Part shown: piece after piece, positions 1 through 9,955 of the stretch
How positions within the stretch are numbered: position 1 is the first letter of the stretch
Layout of the letters: each line of letters opens with the position of its first letter
Source: Polyangiaceae bacterium
GTDB taxonomy: Bacteria > Myxococcota_A > Polyangia > Polyangiales > Polyangiaceae
DNA: 57,536 bases
Assembly (NCBI GenBank): GCA_009781005.1
Contig: WQYX01000021.1
Location: forward strand, 1-57,536
Direction of reading: 5' to 3'
Made by a program: the position numbers and the translations under genes
The notes under the pieces: model-generated
The model's input: only the letters and a program-made list of their open reading frames with translations
Database searches by the model: none
What the model was told of the DNA's origin: nothing

Positions 1-160
1 GTACGGCGTTTCTCGGACCTGCGGCGTACGTACAGTACGCCTCGGTCCTGCGATACGGCGTGCGCCCTTCTCGCTGCGGTCTCGGCCGTCTGCAGAAATC
101 GCGTCGTGAATTATCCGGGCTAGCCTCGATTCGCTCGCAACGGCTGTAGAACACGCTCTA
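1..160. repeat. Mosaic palindromic intergenic repeat, copy E (left end cut by window)
   Basis: Positions 1-120 recur in reverse complement at 11862-11981 with only three mismatches by eye. Positions 105-148 recur in direct orientation at about 12024-12067. The right end (AGAACACGCTCTA) is the terminal motif of the family and supplies the stop codon of metK (CTA at 158-160, read as TAG). Within 1-60 there is a stem-loop pairing GGACC..GGCGTAC with GTACGCC..GGTCC. No coding potential is evident. Confidence 0.8.
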
Positions 161-1468
161 AGCTGTCTCGAAACTGCGCTTGTCTTTCTTGCCAGACTTC
201 TTCTTGCTCTTCGCGCTGCGGTTCGAATGTCCGTTGGCAATGTGCTGTCCGTTCGTTGACGCAACTGCAGGCTCACCGGTCTCGGGATAAACTTGCGCGC
301 CCTCGACGCTACCGCGGAGCAGGTCAGCGGCGAGCTGGGCGGCGCGGTCCGTTTTTTCCCATGCAAACTCACTGCGGCCGAAGTGGCCATAAGCCGCCGT
401 TGGTTTGTACTGCGGCGCAAGCAATCCGAGTTCTTCGATGAGTGCTTTCGGACGCATGTCGAAGTTGTCGAGGATGTATTTCTCGAGGATCTCGTCATCC
501 ACCTTGCCAGTGCCGAACGTGTTGATGTGCACACCAACGGGGCGTGCGACGCCAATCGCATAAGCGATTTGCACCTCGCAGCGTTTTGCGAGACCCGCCG
601 CAACGACGTTCTTCGCGATATATCGCGCGTAGTAACACGCGGAGCGATCGACCTTCGACGGATCCTTGCCGCTGAAGGCGCCGCCACCATGGCGACCCAT
701 GCCGCCGTACGTGTCGACGATGATCTTGCGACCGGTGAGACCGCAGTCGCCCTGCGGACCGCCAACGACGAAGCGCCCCGTGGGATTGACGTGGAACTTC
801 GTGTTCTTGTCGATGAGCCTCTTCGGCATGACCTTGCCGATGACGAGCTCCATCACGGCCTCGCGAAGTTGCTTGTGTTTTACATGCTCATCGTGTTGCG
901 TCGAGATGACAATCGCATCCACGCGAACCGGGACGTCGTCTTCGTATTCGAGCGTGACTTGGGTTTTGCCGTCAGGCCTGAGAAAATCGACTTTTCCGGC
1001 TTTGCGAACGGCCGCGAGTTGCCGGGCAAGCTGGTGGGCGTAGTCGATGGGCGCCGGCATGTAATTCGATGTCTCGTCCGTGGCGTACCCGAACACGAGA
1101 CCCTGATCGCCGGCCCCCTGCTCCTTGTACAGGCCTTCGCCTTCGGTGACACCTTGCGAGATGTCTGGACTTTGTTTCTCGACGGCCGTGAGGATTGCGC
1201 AGGTGTTGCCGTCAAAACCCTTCGCCGAGCTGTTGTAACCAATATCGAGGACCGTCCGGCGCACGATGGCCGGAACATCAATCGTCGCCGTGGTCGTGAT
1301 CTCACCGGCCACAACGACCATTCCGGTCTTCGCAAGCGACTCACACGCAACACGTGCTTTCGTGTCTTGAGTCAGGATGGCGTCGAGAATCGCATCGGAG
1401 ACGGCATCGCAAAGTTTGTCTGGATGCCCCTCGGTAACGGACTCCGACGTGAATTGATAACGTGCCAT
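158..1468 (-). CDS. metK: S-adenosylmethionine synthetase
   Basis: MetK makes S-adenosylmethionine from methionine and ATP in the cytoplasm. The 436-residue chain opens with the family N-terminus ([16 protein letters not shown]). It carries the GAGDQG motif near residue 120 and the [16 protein letters not shown] phosphate-binding loop near residue 270, so all three MetK domains are present. The ATG at 1468 is chosen because a GAGGAG ribosome site lies 6 nt upstream and family similarity starts there; the frame is open 19 codons further, but that stretch is not MetK-like. The C-terminus carries an extra tail of roughly 30 residues rich in Lys and Ser, which is unusual. The stop codon is formed by the end of repeat E. 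A methyltransferase gene lies upstream on the same strand. Confidence 0.97.
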   Translation of the reverse strand: MARYQFTSESVTEGHPDKLCDAVSDAILDAILTQDTKARVACESLAKTGMVVVAGEITTTATIDVPAIVRRTVLDIGYNSSAKGFDGNTCAILTAVEKQSPDISQGVTEGEGLYKEQGAGDQGLVFGYATDETSNYMPAPIDYAHQLARQLAAVRKAGKVDFLRPDGKTQVTLEYEDDVPVRVDAIVISTQHDEHVKHKQLREAVMELVIGKVMPKRLIDKNTKFHVNPTGRFVVGGPQGDCGLTGRKIIVDTYGGMGRHGGGAFSGKDPSKVDRSACYYARYIAKNVVAAGLAKRCEVQIAYAIGVARPVGVHINTFGTGKVDDEILEKYILDNFDMRPKALIEELGLLAPQYKPTAAYGHFGRSEFAWEKTDRAAQLAADLLRGSVEGAQVYPETGEPAVASTNGQHIANGHSNRSAKSKKKSGKKDKRSFETA

Positions 1469-1474
1469 TCTCGA

Positions 1475-1494
1475 CTCCTCGAAAAGATTTCGAG
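1475..1494 (-). promoter_or_regulatory. Hairpin overlapping the metK ribosome-binding site
   Basis: A perfect 7-bp stem with a 3-nt loop (CTCGAAA-TCT-TTTCGAG, 1478-1494) has its 3' arm ending in the GAG of the metK Shine-Dalgarno GAGGAG (1475-1480). If formed in the mRNA, it would partly hide the ribosome site. No known SAM riboswitch consensus is recognised. A regulatory role is inference. Confidence 0.35.
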
Positions 1495-1584
1495 AGGGCA
1501 TAGCGCGACCACCCAGGGTACGCAAAGGCCTATCGAGGGGAACGGAAGCACGTGAAAAGAGCCGTGCCCCGATGACTCACGTAC

Positions 1585-2538
1585 TCAAGATTTTTTGGGC
1601 CCGTCATCAGGAGGGTTGTCGTCCCATGGCTCCACTCGAGAAATCTTTTGCACCCATTGATCATGCTCGTTGAGCTCGCGGGGAGCAGGCTCGGCAACCT
1701 GGGCCTGCGAGAGCTGCGGCGCGGTCATTCCGCGCCCGCCAATGGTGACCGAAGCGCCCGGAATTGCCGCGATGGCGAGCGTGGCCGCAGGCTGAAACGT
1801 GAGCGGCACGGTGAGGCCGCCAACTTGATCGAAGAAGCGCGCGGCGATCCGGGCCATGCGCTGAGCGCCTAGTTCCTCGGAGATCTTGCGCCAGGTGCAG
1901 CCCTCGCTGAGTGCCGAGAGGAAGGACTCCGCGGAAGTGAAGTTCACGGTGTGGCGAATCACCGTGTGACGCACGAGGGACAGGCCACCTTGCTCGAACA
2001 TGCGCCGCATCGAATCGCGCGCGGGATCGATGCGCGCGCGACCTTCTAGGGCGTTGGGTGCGAACTCTGCGAGCGCACTCGTGAGCAGATCGAACGGATC
2101 ACCCCGGCCCGACGGACCCCACACGAGCACGCCCACCTTGCCGCTACCCACGAGCGCCGAGCGCCAGCTCTTGAAAAGCAATTCGCGATCTTCGAAATGT
2201 CGGAGTCCGAACGCGCATACGATCGCATTCCAATCACCATTGCCGGTGTCCGAAGCGTCGGCTTGCATGCACATGACGCGATCGAAACGGGCCTTTTCGA
2301 TCTGCTCCTGGCAGATGCGAATCATCTCGACACTGGTGTCCGTTGCGAGGACCTTGCCCTTGTCGCCGACGGCGCGGGCAACTGCGAGCATTTCTGCGCC
2401 CGGCCCCGCCATCGTGACGAGCACGCGCTGGCCTTGCGAGAGGGAGAGATCCCGAACGAGATCGAGGTGGTAGGGCATGAAGCGCGGCACCCATTCCTCG
2501 AGGTAGCGGGCAGCGGCACGATCCCAAGGGGTTCCCAT
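1585..2538 (-). CDS. Class I SAM-dependent methyltransferase (UbiE-like)
   Basis: The 317-residue protein resembles UbiE/COQ5-type Rossmann methyltransferases. An N-terminal helix region (WDRAAARYLEEWVPRF) is followed by the SAM-binding strand-loop near residues 39-55, read here as VTMAGPGAEMLA instead of the common (D/E)xGxGxG. A post-I acidic turn (VLATDTS) and a motif near residue 107 (NAIVCAFGLRHFEDR) follow. The C-terminal third is less typical and ends in a polar tail. It lies 116 bp upstream of metK on the same strand, so producer and user of SAM may share a transcript. The substrate cannot be told from sequence. Confidence 0.8.
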   Translation of the reverse strand: MGTPWDRAAARYLEEWVPRFMPYHLDLVRDLSLSQGQRVLVTMAGPGAEMLAVARAVGDKGKVLATDTSVEMIRICQEQIEKARFDRVMCMQADASDTGNGDWNAIVCAFGLRHFEDRELLFKSWRSALVGSGKVGVLVWGPSGRGDPFDLLTSALAEFAPNALEGRARIDPARDSMRRMFEQGGLSLVRHTVIRHTVNFTSAESFLSALSEGCTWRKISEELGAQRMARIAARFFDQVGGLTVPLTFQPAATLAIAAIPGASVTIGGRGMTAPQLSQAQVAEPAPRELNEHDQWVQKISRVEPWDDNPPDDGPKKS

Positions 2539-2628
2539 GACTCACGGAGCATACCCGAGTGAGGTGCACTGCTACCAGGGCAAGCATGTTCATTTCCCGT
2601 CGGCACTCGACTAGGCTCTGCCGGCGTC

Positions 2629-3738
2629 ATGGCCGACGCCCCGCTTCGCAAGACCTCACTCTACGATCGTCATGTCAAAGCGGGAGGGCGCATGGTGCCG
2701 TTTGCCGGTTTCGAGATGCCTGTACAATACACGGGTATTGTCGACGAGCATCACGCGGTTCGCAATGCGTGCGGGATCTTCGATGTGTCGCACATGGGGG
2801 AGCTCGAACTCCGCGGCGAGCACGCAGCCGCGGTCGTGGACTACCTCATTACGAACGACGCCTCGAAGCTCGTCGACGGGCAGGCGCTTTACACGTGCGC
2901 TTGTAACGAGCGCGGCACCATTCTCGACGATCTCATCGTCTATCGCGCTGCGCACGATCATTGGCTCATCGTCTGCAATGCATCGAACCACGACAAGATG
3001 GCGGCCGTGTTCGAACGGGCAGCGGAGAACCACTGCATCTTCGAAGATCGCACCTTGGAGACGTCGCTCGTTGCGGTGCAAGGCCCAAAGGTTTTCGACA
3101 TTCTCGCACTCGCCGGCGGCGACGCGGCGCGACTCCTGAGCCTCAAGCCTTTCCACTTCCGCGACGCGGTCGTTGCCAACGTGAGGTGCACGGTGGCGCG
3201 CACCGGCTACACCGGCGAAGACGGCGTCGAGATTTTTTGCGCATGGAAGGATGCGCCGGCTCTTTGGGATCAGCTTCTCTACCTCGGTGCGCCGCTCGGC
3301 ATGAAGCCCGCGGGTCTCGGCGCGCGCGACACGCTCCGCCTCGAAGCGCGCTTGTCCCTCTACGGCAATGATATCGACGAAACGACGAATCCAATCGAAG
3401 CAGGCCTCGGTTGGGTCGTAAAAATGGACAAGCCGATGTTCGTCGGCAAAGCCGCACTCGAAAAAGTGAAGGCCGCGCCGGTGCCCCGCAAGCTCGTCGG
3501 ATTCGAGATGGCAGGCCGTGGCATCGCGCGCCATGGCTACGCGCTCCGCGATCTCGAAGGCAATCCGGTTGGCGTGTGCACGAGCGGCAGCCCCGGCCCC
3601 AGCGTGGGCAAGAATATCGGACTTGGATATCTACCCAGCGCCATGACTCCCATCGGCACGAAGTTTCTTGTCGACTGCCGCGGCAAAAATATCCAAGCCG
3701 AAGTCGTTAAAATGCCATTTTATATTCGCAAGAAATAA
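2629..3738 (+). CDS. gcvT: Glycine cleavage system aminomethyltransferase (T protein)
   Basis: GcvT releases ammonia from the aminomethyl-lipoyl arm of GcvH and passes the one-carbon unit to tetrahydrofolate. The 369-residue chain shows the family N-terminus (LRKTSLYDRHVKAGGRMVPFAGFEMP), the HHAVRNACGIFDVSHMGE segment near residue 45, and a GYTGEDGVEI motif near residue 195. It ends with the C-terminal barrel (GNPVGVCTSGSPGPSVGKNIGLGYL). No clear Shine-Dalgarno precedes the ATG. It is followed after 10 bp by gcvH. The P protein gene is not in this window, so the system must be completed elsewhere. Confidence 0.96.
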   Translation: MADAPLRKTSLYDRHVKAGGRMVPFAGFEMPVQYTGIVDEHHAVRNACGIFDVSHMGELELRGEHAAAVVDYLITNDASKLVDGQALYTCACNERGTILDDLIVYRAAHDHWLIVCNASNHDKMAAVFERAAENHCIFEDRTLETSLVAVQGPKVFDILALAGGDAARLLSLKPFHFRDAVVANVRCTVARTGYTGEDGVEIFCAWKDAPALWDQLLYLGAPLGMKPAGLGARDTLRLEARLSLYGNDIDETTNPIEAGLGWVVKMDKPMFVGKAALEKVKAAPVPRKLVGFEMAGRGIARHGYALRDLEGNPVGVCTSGSPGPSVGKNIGLGYLPSAMTPIGTKFLVDCRGKNIQAEVVKMPFYIRKK

Positions 3739-3748
3739 GGAAAATTTC

Positions 3749-4141
3749 ATGAGCGACAACATCCCCGCAGGGCTCAAATACACGACCGATCACGAGTGGG
3801 CGAACATCGAAGGCGCACGCGTCAAAGTCGGCGTCACGGCATTCGCCGTCGAGCAGCTCGGCGACGTCACACTCGTCGACATCAACGTGAAGGTCGGCGA
3901 CGAACTTGCCGAAGGCAAAGCGTTCGGCACCATCGAGAGCGTCAAGACATTGAGCGACCTGCTCTCGCCAGTCGCCGGCAAGGTGGTCGAAATCAACATG
4001 GCGCTCTCTGCGAATCCCGAGCTCGTGAACGAAGACTGTTATGGCAAGGCATGGATGATTGTCATCAAGCCGAGCGATCCGGCTGCCGTCGGCGCGCTCC
4101 TCGACGACAAGGCGTACGCCGAACACGTCAAATCACAGTAA
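3749..4141 (+). CDS. gcvH: Glycine cleavage system H protein (lipoyl carrier)
   Basis: The 130-residue lipoyl carrier moves the aminomethyl intermediate between the P and T proteins. The lipoylated lysine is K66 in the ESVKT turn, within the usual lipoyl-domain frame (GDVTLVDINVKVGDEL before it, SPVAGKVVEIN after it). Length matches the family (about 125-130). The ATG at 3749 follows an AAGGAAAA ribosome site and lies 10 bp after the gcvT stop, so the two genes form an operon. The last 9 bp overlap the 3' end of the convergent mutS gene, leaving no room for a terminator between them. Confidence 0.96.
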   Translation: MSDNIPAGLKYTTDHEWANIEGARVKVGVTAFAVEQLGDVTLVDINVKVGDELAEGKAFGTIESVKTLSDLLSPVAGKVVEINMALSANPELVNEDCYGKAWMIVIKPSDPAAVGALLDDKAYAEHVKSQ

Positions 4142-6793
4142 GGATTTGAGTTTCGCGAGCGTGGTCAGCGCTTCGAGCGGCGTCATCCGATCGAGATCCA
4201 GCGCACGAAGCATCTCGAGCGCTGGATTCGTTGGGATGTCTGCATCACGCACACGATCGCTCTTGCCGAACAGATCGAGCTGCGGAACGTTGGCTCTCGT
4301 CCGCGAGTGGCGCGGCAAGACTTGAGCGACGCCTCGACCTTGCTCGAGCGCATCGAGCATCGCCTTTGCCCTTGCGAGCACGGGCTCCGGAATGCCAGCG
4401 AGCCGCGCGCACGCGACGCCGTAGCTCCGTGAGGCCGCGCCTTGTTGCACCTTGTGAAAAAAAACGATGCTGCCTTCGTGTTCGCGCGCGCTCACGCTGT
4501 GGTTCTGTGCGCGCGGACAACTCGACGTGAGCTCGGTGAGCTCGTAGTAGTGCGTGGCGAAAAGCGCGCGGCAAGAAGCCACGTCGTGCAGATGTTCAGC
4601 AACGGCCCACGCGATGGCGAGACCGTCGTAGGTGCTCGTGCCGCGACCAATCTCGTCGAGGATGACGAGCGAGCGGCGCGTCGCGCGGCGGAGAATGTTG
4701 GCTGTCTCCTTCATCTCGACCATGAAGGTGCTCTCCCCGCGCGCGAGGTTGTCGCTCGCGCCGACGCGCGTGAGAATCCGATCGACGATACCCACGCGCG
4801 CTCGGCGCGCGGGCACGAACGAACCCGCCTGCGCGAGCACCACGGCAAGCGCCACCTGGCGCATGAACGTAGACTTGCCGGCCATGTTCGGTCCCGTGAT
4901 GATCCAGAGGCGCGCGCGATCTTCGGGCGCCTCCTCATTCGCGTCGAGCGCAGCGAGCACGACGTCGTTCGGCACGAAATGGCCCGCCGCAGCGAGATGC
5001 TCGACCACGGGATGGCGTGCTTGCTCGAGTAAGAGCTCGGTGTTCTCGTTCACGTCGGGACGCGTGTAGTCGTCGCGGTGCGCAACTTCGGCAAGGGCAC
5101 TTGCCACGTCGAAGTGTGCAACGCGCGCGGCAATCGCTCGGAGACGTTCGACATGCGCGGCGAGATTTTTCACGAGCTCCGACCAGAGCTCGGCTTCCCT
5201 CGTCGACAGGCGCTCTTCGGCGTGCGCGAGCTTGTCGGCGAGCGCGTCGAGATCATCGCACGTGAAGCGCTCGCCGGTTGCGATCGTCTGCTTGCGGCGC
5301 CACGACGAAGGCGCCTTCGCGAGATGCGTCTTCGTCACCTCCATGTACCAACCGAAGACGCGCGTGTACCGGAGCTTGAGGCTCGGGATCTGCGACATCT
5401 CGCGAAGACGGCCTTCGAGCTGCACGATGAGCCGCTGGCCGTCGCGGGTGAGCGTGCGAGCTTCGTCGAGCTCACCATCCCAACCATCACGAAAAACGCC
5501 GCCGTCGCTCGCTCGCAGCGGAAGCTCGTCGGAAAGTGCATTGTGCAACAATTCCGCGAGATCTTCACAGCGGTCGACGAAGGGCTCGTTCGTCGGGATC
5601 TCGAGCGCATCGCGCGCGGCCTTGTCCGGACATTGCGCGAGAGCGTCGTCGAGATGAGGAAGCTCGTCGAGTGACGTTCGGAGCTGCGCGAGCTCGCGAG
5701 GGCCGACGCGGTCGACGGCGAGCTTGACGGCAAGGCGCTCGAGATCGGCAACGCGATCGAGTCGCGCGCGGATCTCGGCGCGCAGACCGGGCTGCGTCAC
5801 GAAGAGCTCGACGCCGTCGAGGCGGCGCCGGATCTCCGCAACGTTCGTTCGCGGCGCGAGAAGGCGGCGGCGCAAGAGGCGGGCGCCCGGTGCCGTTCGT
5901 GTTGCGTCGATGTGCGCGAGCAGGGAGCCTTTCGTCTCGCCATCCATCGTTCGCACGAGCTCGAGGTGCCGCTGTGCAGCGTCGTCGAGAATGAGGGTGT
6001 CGCCGATCTGGGTTTCTACGAGACGTGCAACCGGAAGGTTGCGTCCTGGTTCGCACGCTTTGACGAGGGCGACGCAGCGAGCCGCCGCAACGAGCGCGAG
6101 ATCGCTCGCACACGATTTGCGCGCCTCGCCCTTGCCGAGCACCTCATCGAGCTCGCCCAGCGCCCGATGGAGATCGAGATCTCCCTCCGCCTCTTGTCGC
6201 ACGGTGGCGCGAACGAGTGCGCCGCGCACCACCTGAGCGATCTCGCTCGACGCATGCACGAGCACCTCGCGTGGATCGAGGCGTACGAGCTCCGTCACCG
6301 CGGCGTCGATCCCCTCGACTTCGCAGGCTTCGAGGGTGCCGGTTGAAAAATCGAGCCAAGCTATCCCCACGCGGCCCAACGTGTCGACCTCGACGCCCGC
6401 GAGGAAAAGGTTCTTTTTCGCGTCCAGCGCGGAGTCGTCGAACGCGAGCGCCGGCGTCGCGATGCGCACGACTTCACGCGGGACGATGCCTTTGATCTTT
6501 GATGGGTCGCCCATCTGCTCGCAGATCGCAACCTTGTGACCGAGATCGAGCAGCCGCTGCACGTATCCACTTGCCGCGTGGTACGGCACGCCGGCCATGG
6601 GGATGGGCTCCTCGGCGTTCTTGTTACGACTCGTCAGCGTGAGATCGAGAGCCTTCGCCGCGACGACCGCGTCATCGAAAAAAATCTCGTAGAAGTCGCC
6701 GAGGCGAAAGAAAACGAGCGCATCGGGGTGCGCGGCCTTCGCGGCGAGATACTGCCGCATGACCGGCGTGTCTGCTCCGCTGCTCTTCGCCAT
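4133..6793 (-). CDS. mutS: DNA mismatch repair protein MutS
   Basis: MutS recognises mismatches and small loops and recruits MutL. The 886-residue protein has the mismatch-binding domain with the Phe-x-Glu motif (FFRLGDFYEIFFDDA, near residue 30; the following GVPYHA is also typical), the lever and clamp domains, and the ABC-type ATPase. That ATPase has a Walker A TGPNMAGKST near residue 635 and Walker B with signature (VILDEIGRGTSTYDGLAIAWA) near residue 712. The ATG at 6793 is preferred; a TTG four codons upstream is possible. It lies 27 bp downstream of the large lipoprotein gene on the same strand and overlaps gcvH by 9 bp at its 3' end. Confidence 0.97.
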   Translation of the reverse strand: MAKSSGADTPVMRQYLAAKAAHPDALVFFRLGDFYEIFFDDAVVAAKALDLTLTSRNKNAEEPIPMAGVPYHAASGYVQRLLDLGHKVAICEQMGDPSKIKGIVPREVVRIATPALAFDDSALDAKKNLFLAGVEVDTLGRVGIAWLDFSTGTLEACEVEGIDAAVTELVRLDPREVLVHASSEIAQVVRGALVRATVRQEAEGDLDLHRALGELDEVLGKGEARKSCASDLALVAAARCVALVKACEPGRNLPVARLVETQIGDTLILDDAAQRHLELVRTMDGETKGSLLAHIDATRTAPGARLLRRRLLAPRTNVAEIRRRLDGVELFVTQPGLRAEIRARLDRVADLERLAVKLAVDRVGPRELAQLRTSLDELPHLDDALAQCPDKAARDALEIPTNEPFVDRCEDLAELLHNALSDELPLRASDGGVFRDGWDGELDEARTLTRDGQRLIVQLEGRLREMSQIPSLKLRYTRVFGWYMEVTKTHLAKAPSSWRRKQTIATGERFTCDDLDALADKLAHAEERLSTREAELWSELVKNLAAHVERLRAIAARVAHFDVASALAEVAHRDDYTRPDVNENTELLLEQARHPVVEHLAAAGHFVPNDVVLAALDANEEAPEDRARLWIITGPNMAGKSTFMRQVALAVVLAQAGSFVPARRARVGIVDRILTRVGASDNLARGESTFMVEMKETANILRRATRRSLVILDEIGRGTSTYDGLAIAWAVAEHLHDVASCRALFATHYYELTELTSSCPRAQNHSVSAREHEGSIVFFHKVQQGAASRSYGVACARLAGIPEPVLARAKAMLDALEQGRGVAQVLPRHSRTRANVPQLDLFGKSDRVRDADIPTNPALEMLRALDLDRMTPLEALTTLAKLKSLL

Positions 6794-6820
6794 GCCTCGT
6801 CTCAACTCAACTCAAAGGGT

Positions 6821-9800
6821 TCAGAAGTACGGAGCGTGCGCAATGATCACGTTGTCGAGATCGATGAGCACGAGTCCCTGGGTGGCCCCGTCAACGACCG
6901 CAATCTGACCTAGACTCTCGATGTACTGAATGGATTGCGGGTTGACCAAGTTGATCGTCCCCGCCGTGTTGCCAATGTCGACGAGCAAGGGCGAGAACGC
7001 TTGTTGCGTCGTGAAGGTGTAAGCCGTGTCGCGCTCGATGAGCGAGCCGCTGGACGGATTTTGCATCACGACGGAAAATATGGGGTTACGCATCGCGAGC
7101 TGGCTGTCGCGCGAGATCGTGGTACCCGCAGGCAGACAGGCGTCCGTGCGTGACGGATCACATGATGGAGGGACCGGCGGCGCACGACCATTCATGAGTG
7201 ACAGCCGCGGATCACATGATGGAACGCAGCGACCATCGGATCCCGTGACCATGTGATGGAGAAAACCGAGTCCAACGGCACCGCCAACGATGTTGCCAAC
7301 GGTTGACCACTGCCCGCCCGTGCGCACGTGGAACGCGATCTGGTTGTGGAAGCAACATTGAAGTTGCTTGAGATACGGCGGGTTCGTTGGATCTTTGTAG
7401 ACGACTCGGCGAGGAGAAATGTCGCCGTAGTAGAAACGACCAAGAACGAATTTGCCGTCGTACGCCTCGAGGATAGGGAAATCGCGCGACACCATTTGGT
7501 CGCTCGCAAGACCAAAGGCTGCATTGCAGGAATCGAATCTCTGTTGTGGCGTGACGAGGCTCGAATCCCAACACGATTGATCCGTGGCCCAATACGGATC
7601 ATCGTTCGAGAGAAGATCGTCGCTCACTTGAACGTAATCGGCGATCTTCCATTGGAGATCCGAATCCACGAGATCTCCTTGCACCGCGGCGTTGACAGCG
7701 GCTGCGCGCATCCGACCCTGATCCCAATCTTCAACACCCTTCGCGCAGAATTGACCATGCGGAGCACTTAGGGTGAGCGACTGGTAGTCATCGGTGGTGG
7801 AGATCGTCGCGTTGATCCCGTCGTAACCGGGTAGTTGACCCTCGAACGTGATGAACCAATCCTGGTTTGCGATATGCGCATCCGGCACGTCGTAAGAGAA
7901 GAGAAGCGACAGCGCCGGAGTCTTCTCCGAACCTGCGCCCGAACCAACCTGCGGAAGCGGGATGCCGTTCGTGCCCACGTTCGGGACGGTCTGGAGAGAC
8001 GGCAGGTGATTGCCGCTCGTTGAATCGTTCTTGATAAGGTATTGCGAGCGGATGTGGTGGGGCGCGCTAATTGGGAAGAAGCCTTCTTCCGACGTTGCCC
8101 CTGGGTCGGTCGTCTGTGCGTCGTACGGCGCGAAGTCCGTTTTGTTCGTGCTGGAGTCGATCTGCGCTGCAGCAAGCGCACCCGGAACGGATGCGAGAAC
8201 ACCCTGCAGATTGGCGGATGCGAGAGCACCTTGCAGATCGGCAGCAGAGGGCGGTCCTCCATCAAGGGTTGCGGGCCTGCGACACGGGGCATCCCAGTCA
8301 TCGACGTCGACCACGACAACCTGACCGTTCGCGAGGACCGCGAATGCGAAAATGCCACGCAAGCGAAGCGGTCCGAGCGCTGCCGGCGCCTCTCCACGAT
8401 CCGCCCGATAGTAAAATCCAAAGTCCTGCGGGTTGTTCGGGTCGATGTTCTGGTTTGCATTGCAGATCAAACCCGAACGCGAATTTGGAAGGTTGACACC
8501 ATTGATGTTCGAAAGTGGGAAGTCGTGGCGCGCGAATGCAACTGCGACCACCGGCGACGAAAACGCGATTCGATCGGGTGGCGCGAATGGATTGAGCTCC
8601 GGATTCGGACGCGTGACAGGCGTGCGGATCGTCGATTTTGGATCGGTCACGTCGAAGACGACGATCGAACCGTCTGCCTTGTCGACGGCGTAGAGAAAGC
8701 GCTTGTAGTCGTGCGTTGGCGGGCTCACCGTCACGTCGCTGAGCGATACGGCGCGCGATGGCTGCGCGAGGCTCGTTGCAACGAGCGGCGGGAGCTCCAA
8801 AGGCGAGCCTTGCGTCGACAGATCGATCACGTGCACGAACGGCACCGTGTCGTCTGCGACGTACAAGGTCTGATCCACGAGCGCGATCGAGACGGGCCGA
8901 GGCGAATCGAGCGACCCAAGCGACAAGGGTTGCGGGCCGCCCGCATCTTGCTCATCGAGCGGAATGCACGTGCCAGCGTCAACGGGCGCGGCTGCATCGA
9001 CTCCACCATCTCCCACGGGGTCCGGTTCCGTGCAGCACGGCGTGGTTCCGCAAACGGCTGCGGGGAGCGGACGCTCGCACGTCAAATCGATGCCGCCATC
9101 GACGTACGGCACTCCATTCTGCCACGCGGGTCCTGGCGCGAACGTCGCGGGCAATGCGCTCGCGTCCACCAGCGAAATCGAAGACGTGATGGGGCACGGC
9201 TCGAGCGCGCCGGGGTCGAGCACCGAACCCTCACCTGCTCCCGCGATGTTCGCGCCGCGCAGAAATGGTCTTGGATCGATCGTGACGATCTTCGTTGTGT
9301 TGAGCCGATCCCCTGGAAGCGCGGCGACGATCTCGTAGTCGAGCGTGCCCTCACCCGCGTCGGCGTTCGTCGTGGCACCCGTACGCGAAACGATGGCGAG
9401 CGCGCCCGGCTTTTGCGGCAGCGCGCATACGGGCCACGAACGCAAATCGGCTTGCCCCTGCGGATCCGGCGGATAACCAGGAGTGTCGCCGAGCAGGCGA
9501 CTGCTCGGAACGCCGTAGATCGCGGGCTTGTTGACCTCGGCGGCAGCGACAAACACCATCTGACCGTCGGGCGCAGTGGCGACATCCGTGGGCACCATGC
9601 CAACAGGAATGAAGTCGATGCCCGGGTTGGTCCGATTCTGATCGACGACGACGCCCGCCGACAGGTTCACGACCGCGAGCTCGCCACTCGCCGACTGCGT
9701 GACGACTGCAAAGAGCTGGTTTTGAAGATTGTTGCCGTCGACGTCCGGCGAAACCGGCGCGCAATCCGTTGGTGGACGCGGGGCCGGCGTCTGACGATTG

Positions 9801-9955
9801 CCGTTATCGTCAATGACCTGCAAGCACACGGTATCCATGCGCTGCGCGCGCCGGAACGACTGCACGGGAACGCTCGTTTCCGATTGCGAACAAGCAAAAA
9901 GCATCGCGCACACGATCAGAACGGCCGTCACGAGGCACACAAATTTTCTCTGCAT
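6821..9955 (-). CDS. Very large lipoprotein, probable beta-propeller-like repeats
   Basis: This is a 1044-residue protein of unknown function. The N-terminus (MQRKFVCLVTAVLIVCAMLFAC) is a lipoprotein signal peptide with lipobox LFAC, so it should be anchored in an envelope membrane. The body has several segments of the kind seen in YVTN/beta-propeller proteins (LAVVNLSAGVVV, MVFVAAAEV, QVVVVDVDDW), many paired cysteines in the middle, and a low-complexity Gly/Asp/Ala linker near residue 320. The start ATG at 9955 overlaps the stop of the upstream lipoprotein gene (TGATG), implying translational coupling; a GTG one codon earlier is also open. The pair may form a complex, but this is inference. 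Confidence 0.8.
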   Translation of the reverse strand: MQRKFVCLVTAVLIVCAMLFACSQSETSVPVQSFRRAQRMDTVCLQVIDDNGNRQTPAPRPPTDCAPVSPDVDGNNLQNQLFAVVTQSASGELAVVNLSAGVVVDQNRTNPGIDFIPVGMVPTDVATAPDGQMVFVAAAEVNKPAIYGVPSSRLLGDTPGYPPDPQGQADLRSWPVCALPQKPGALAIVSRTGATTNADAGEGTLDYEIVAALPGDRLNTTKIVTIDPRPFLRGANIAGAGEGSVLDPGALEPCPITSSISLVDASALPATFAPGPAWQNGVPYVDGGIDLTCERPLPAAVCGTTPCCTEPDPVGDGGVDAAAPVDAGTCIPLDEQDAGGPQPLSLGSLDSPRPVSIALVDQTLYVADDTVPFVHVIDLSTQGSPLELPPLVATSLAQPSRAVSLSDVTVSPPTHDYKRFLYAVDKADGSIVVFDVTDPKSTIRTPVTRPNPELNPFAPPDRIAFSSPVVAVAFARHDFPLSNINGVNLPNSRSGLICNANQNIDPNNPQDFGFYYRADRGEAPAALGPLRLRGIFAFAVLANGQVVVVDVDDWDAPCRRPATLDGGPPSAADLQGALASANLQGVLASVPGALAAAQIDSSTNKTDFAPYDAQTTDPGATSEEGFFPISAPHHIRSQYLIKNDSTSGNHLPSLQTVPNVGTNGIPLPQVGSGAGSEKTPALSLLFSYDVPDAHIANQDWFITFEGQLPGYDGINATISTTDDYQSLTLSAPHGQFCAKGVEDWDQGRMRAAAVNAAVQGDLVDSDLQWKIADYVQVSDDLLSNDDPYWATDQSCWDSSLVTPQQRFDSCNAAFGLASDQMVSRDFPILEAYDGKFVLGRFYYGDISPRRVVYKDPTNPPYLKQLQCCFHNQIAFHVRTGGQWSTVGNIVGGAVGLGFLHHMVTGSDGRCVPSCDPRLSLMNGRAPPVPPSCDPSRTDACLPAGTTISRDSQLAMRNPIFSVVMQNPSSGSLIERDTAYTFTTQQAFSPLLVDIGNTAGTINLVNPQSIQYIESLGQIAVVDGATQGLVLIDLDNVIIAHAPYF

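Noticed and set aside
293..1555. Plus-strand open frame of 420 codons opposite metK
   Set aside because: MetK motifs are complete on the minus strand; this is its antisense shadow.
1469..1584. SAM riboswitch before metK
   Set aside because: No SAM-I or SAM-II consensus or pseudoknot is visible; only the short hairpin at 1478-1494 is noted.
2539..2628. Glycine riboswitch before gcvT
   Set aside because: The gap is only 90 bp and shows no tandem aptamer pattern or conserved GGAGAG-type core.
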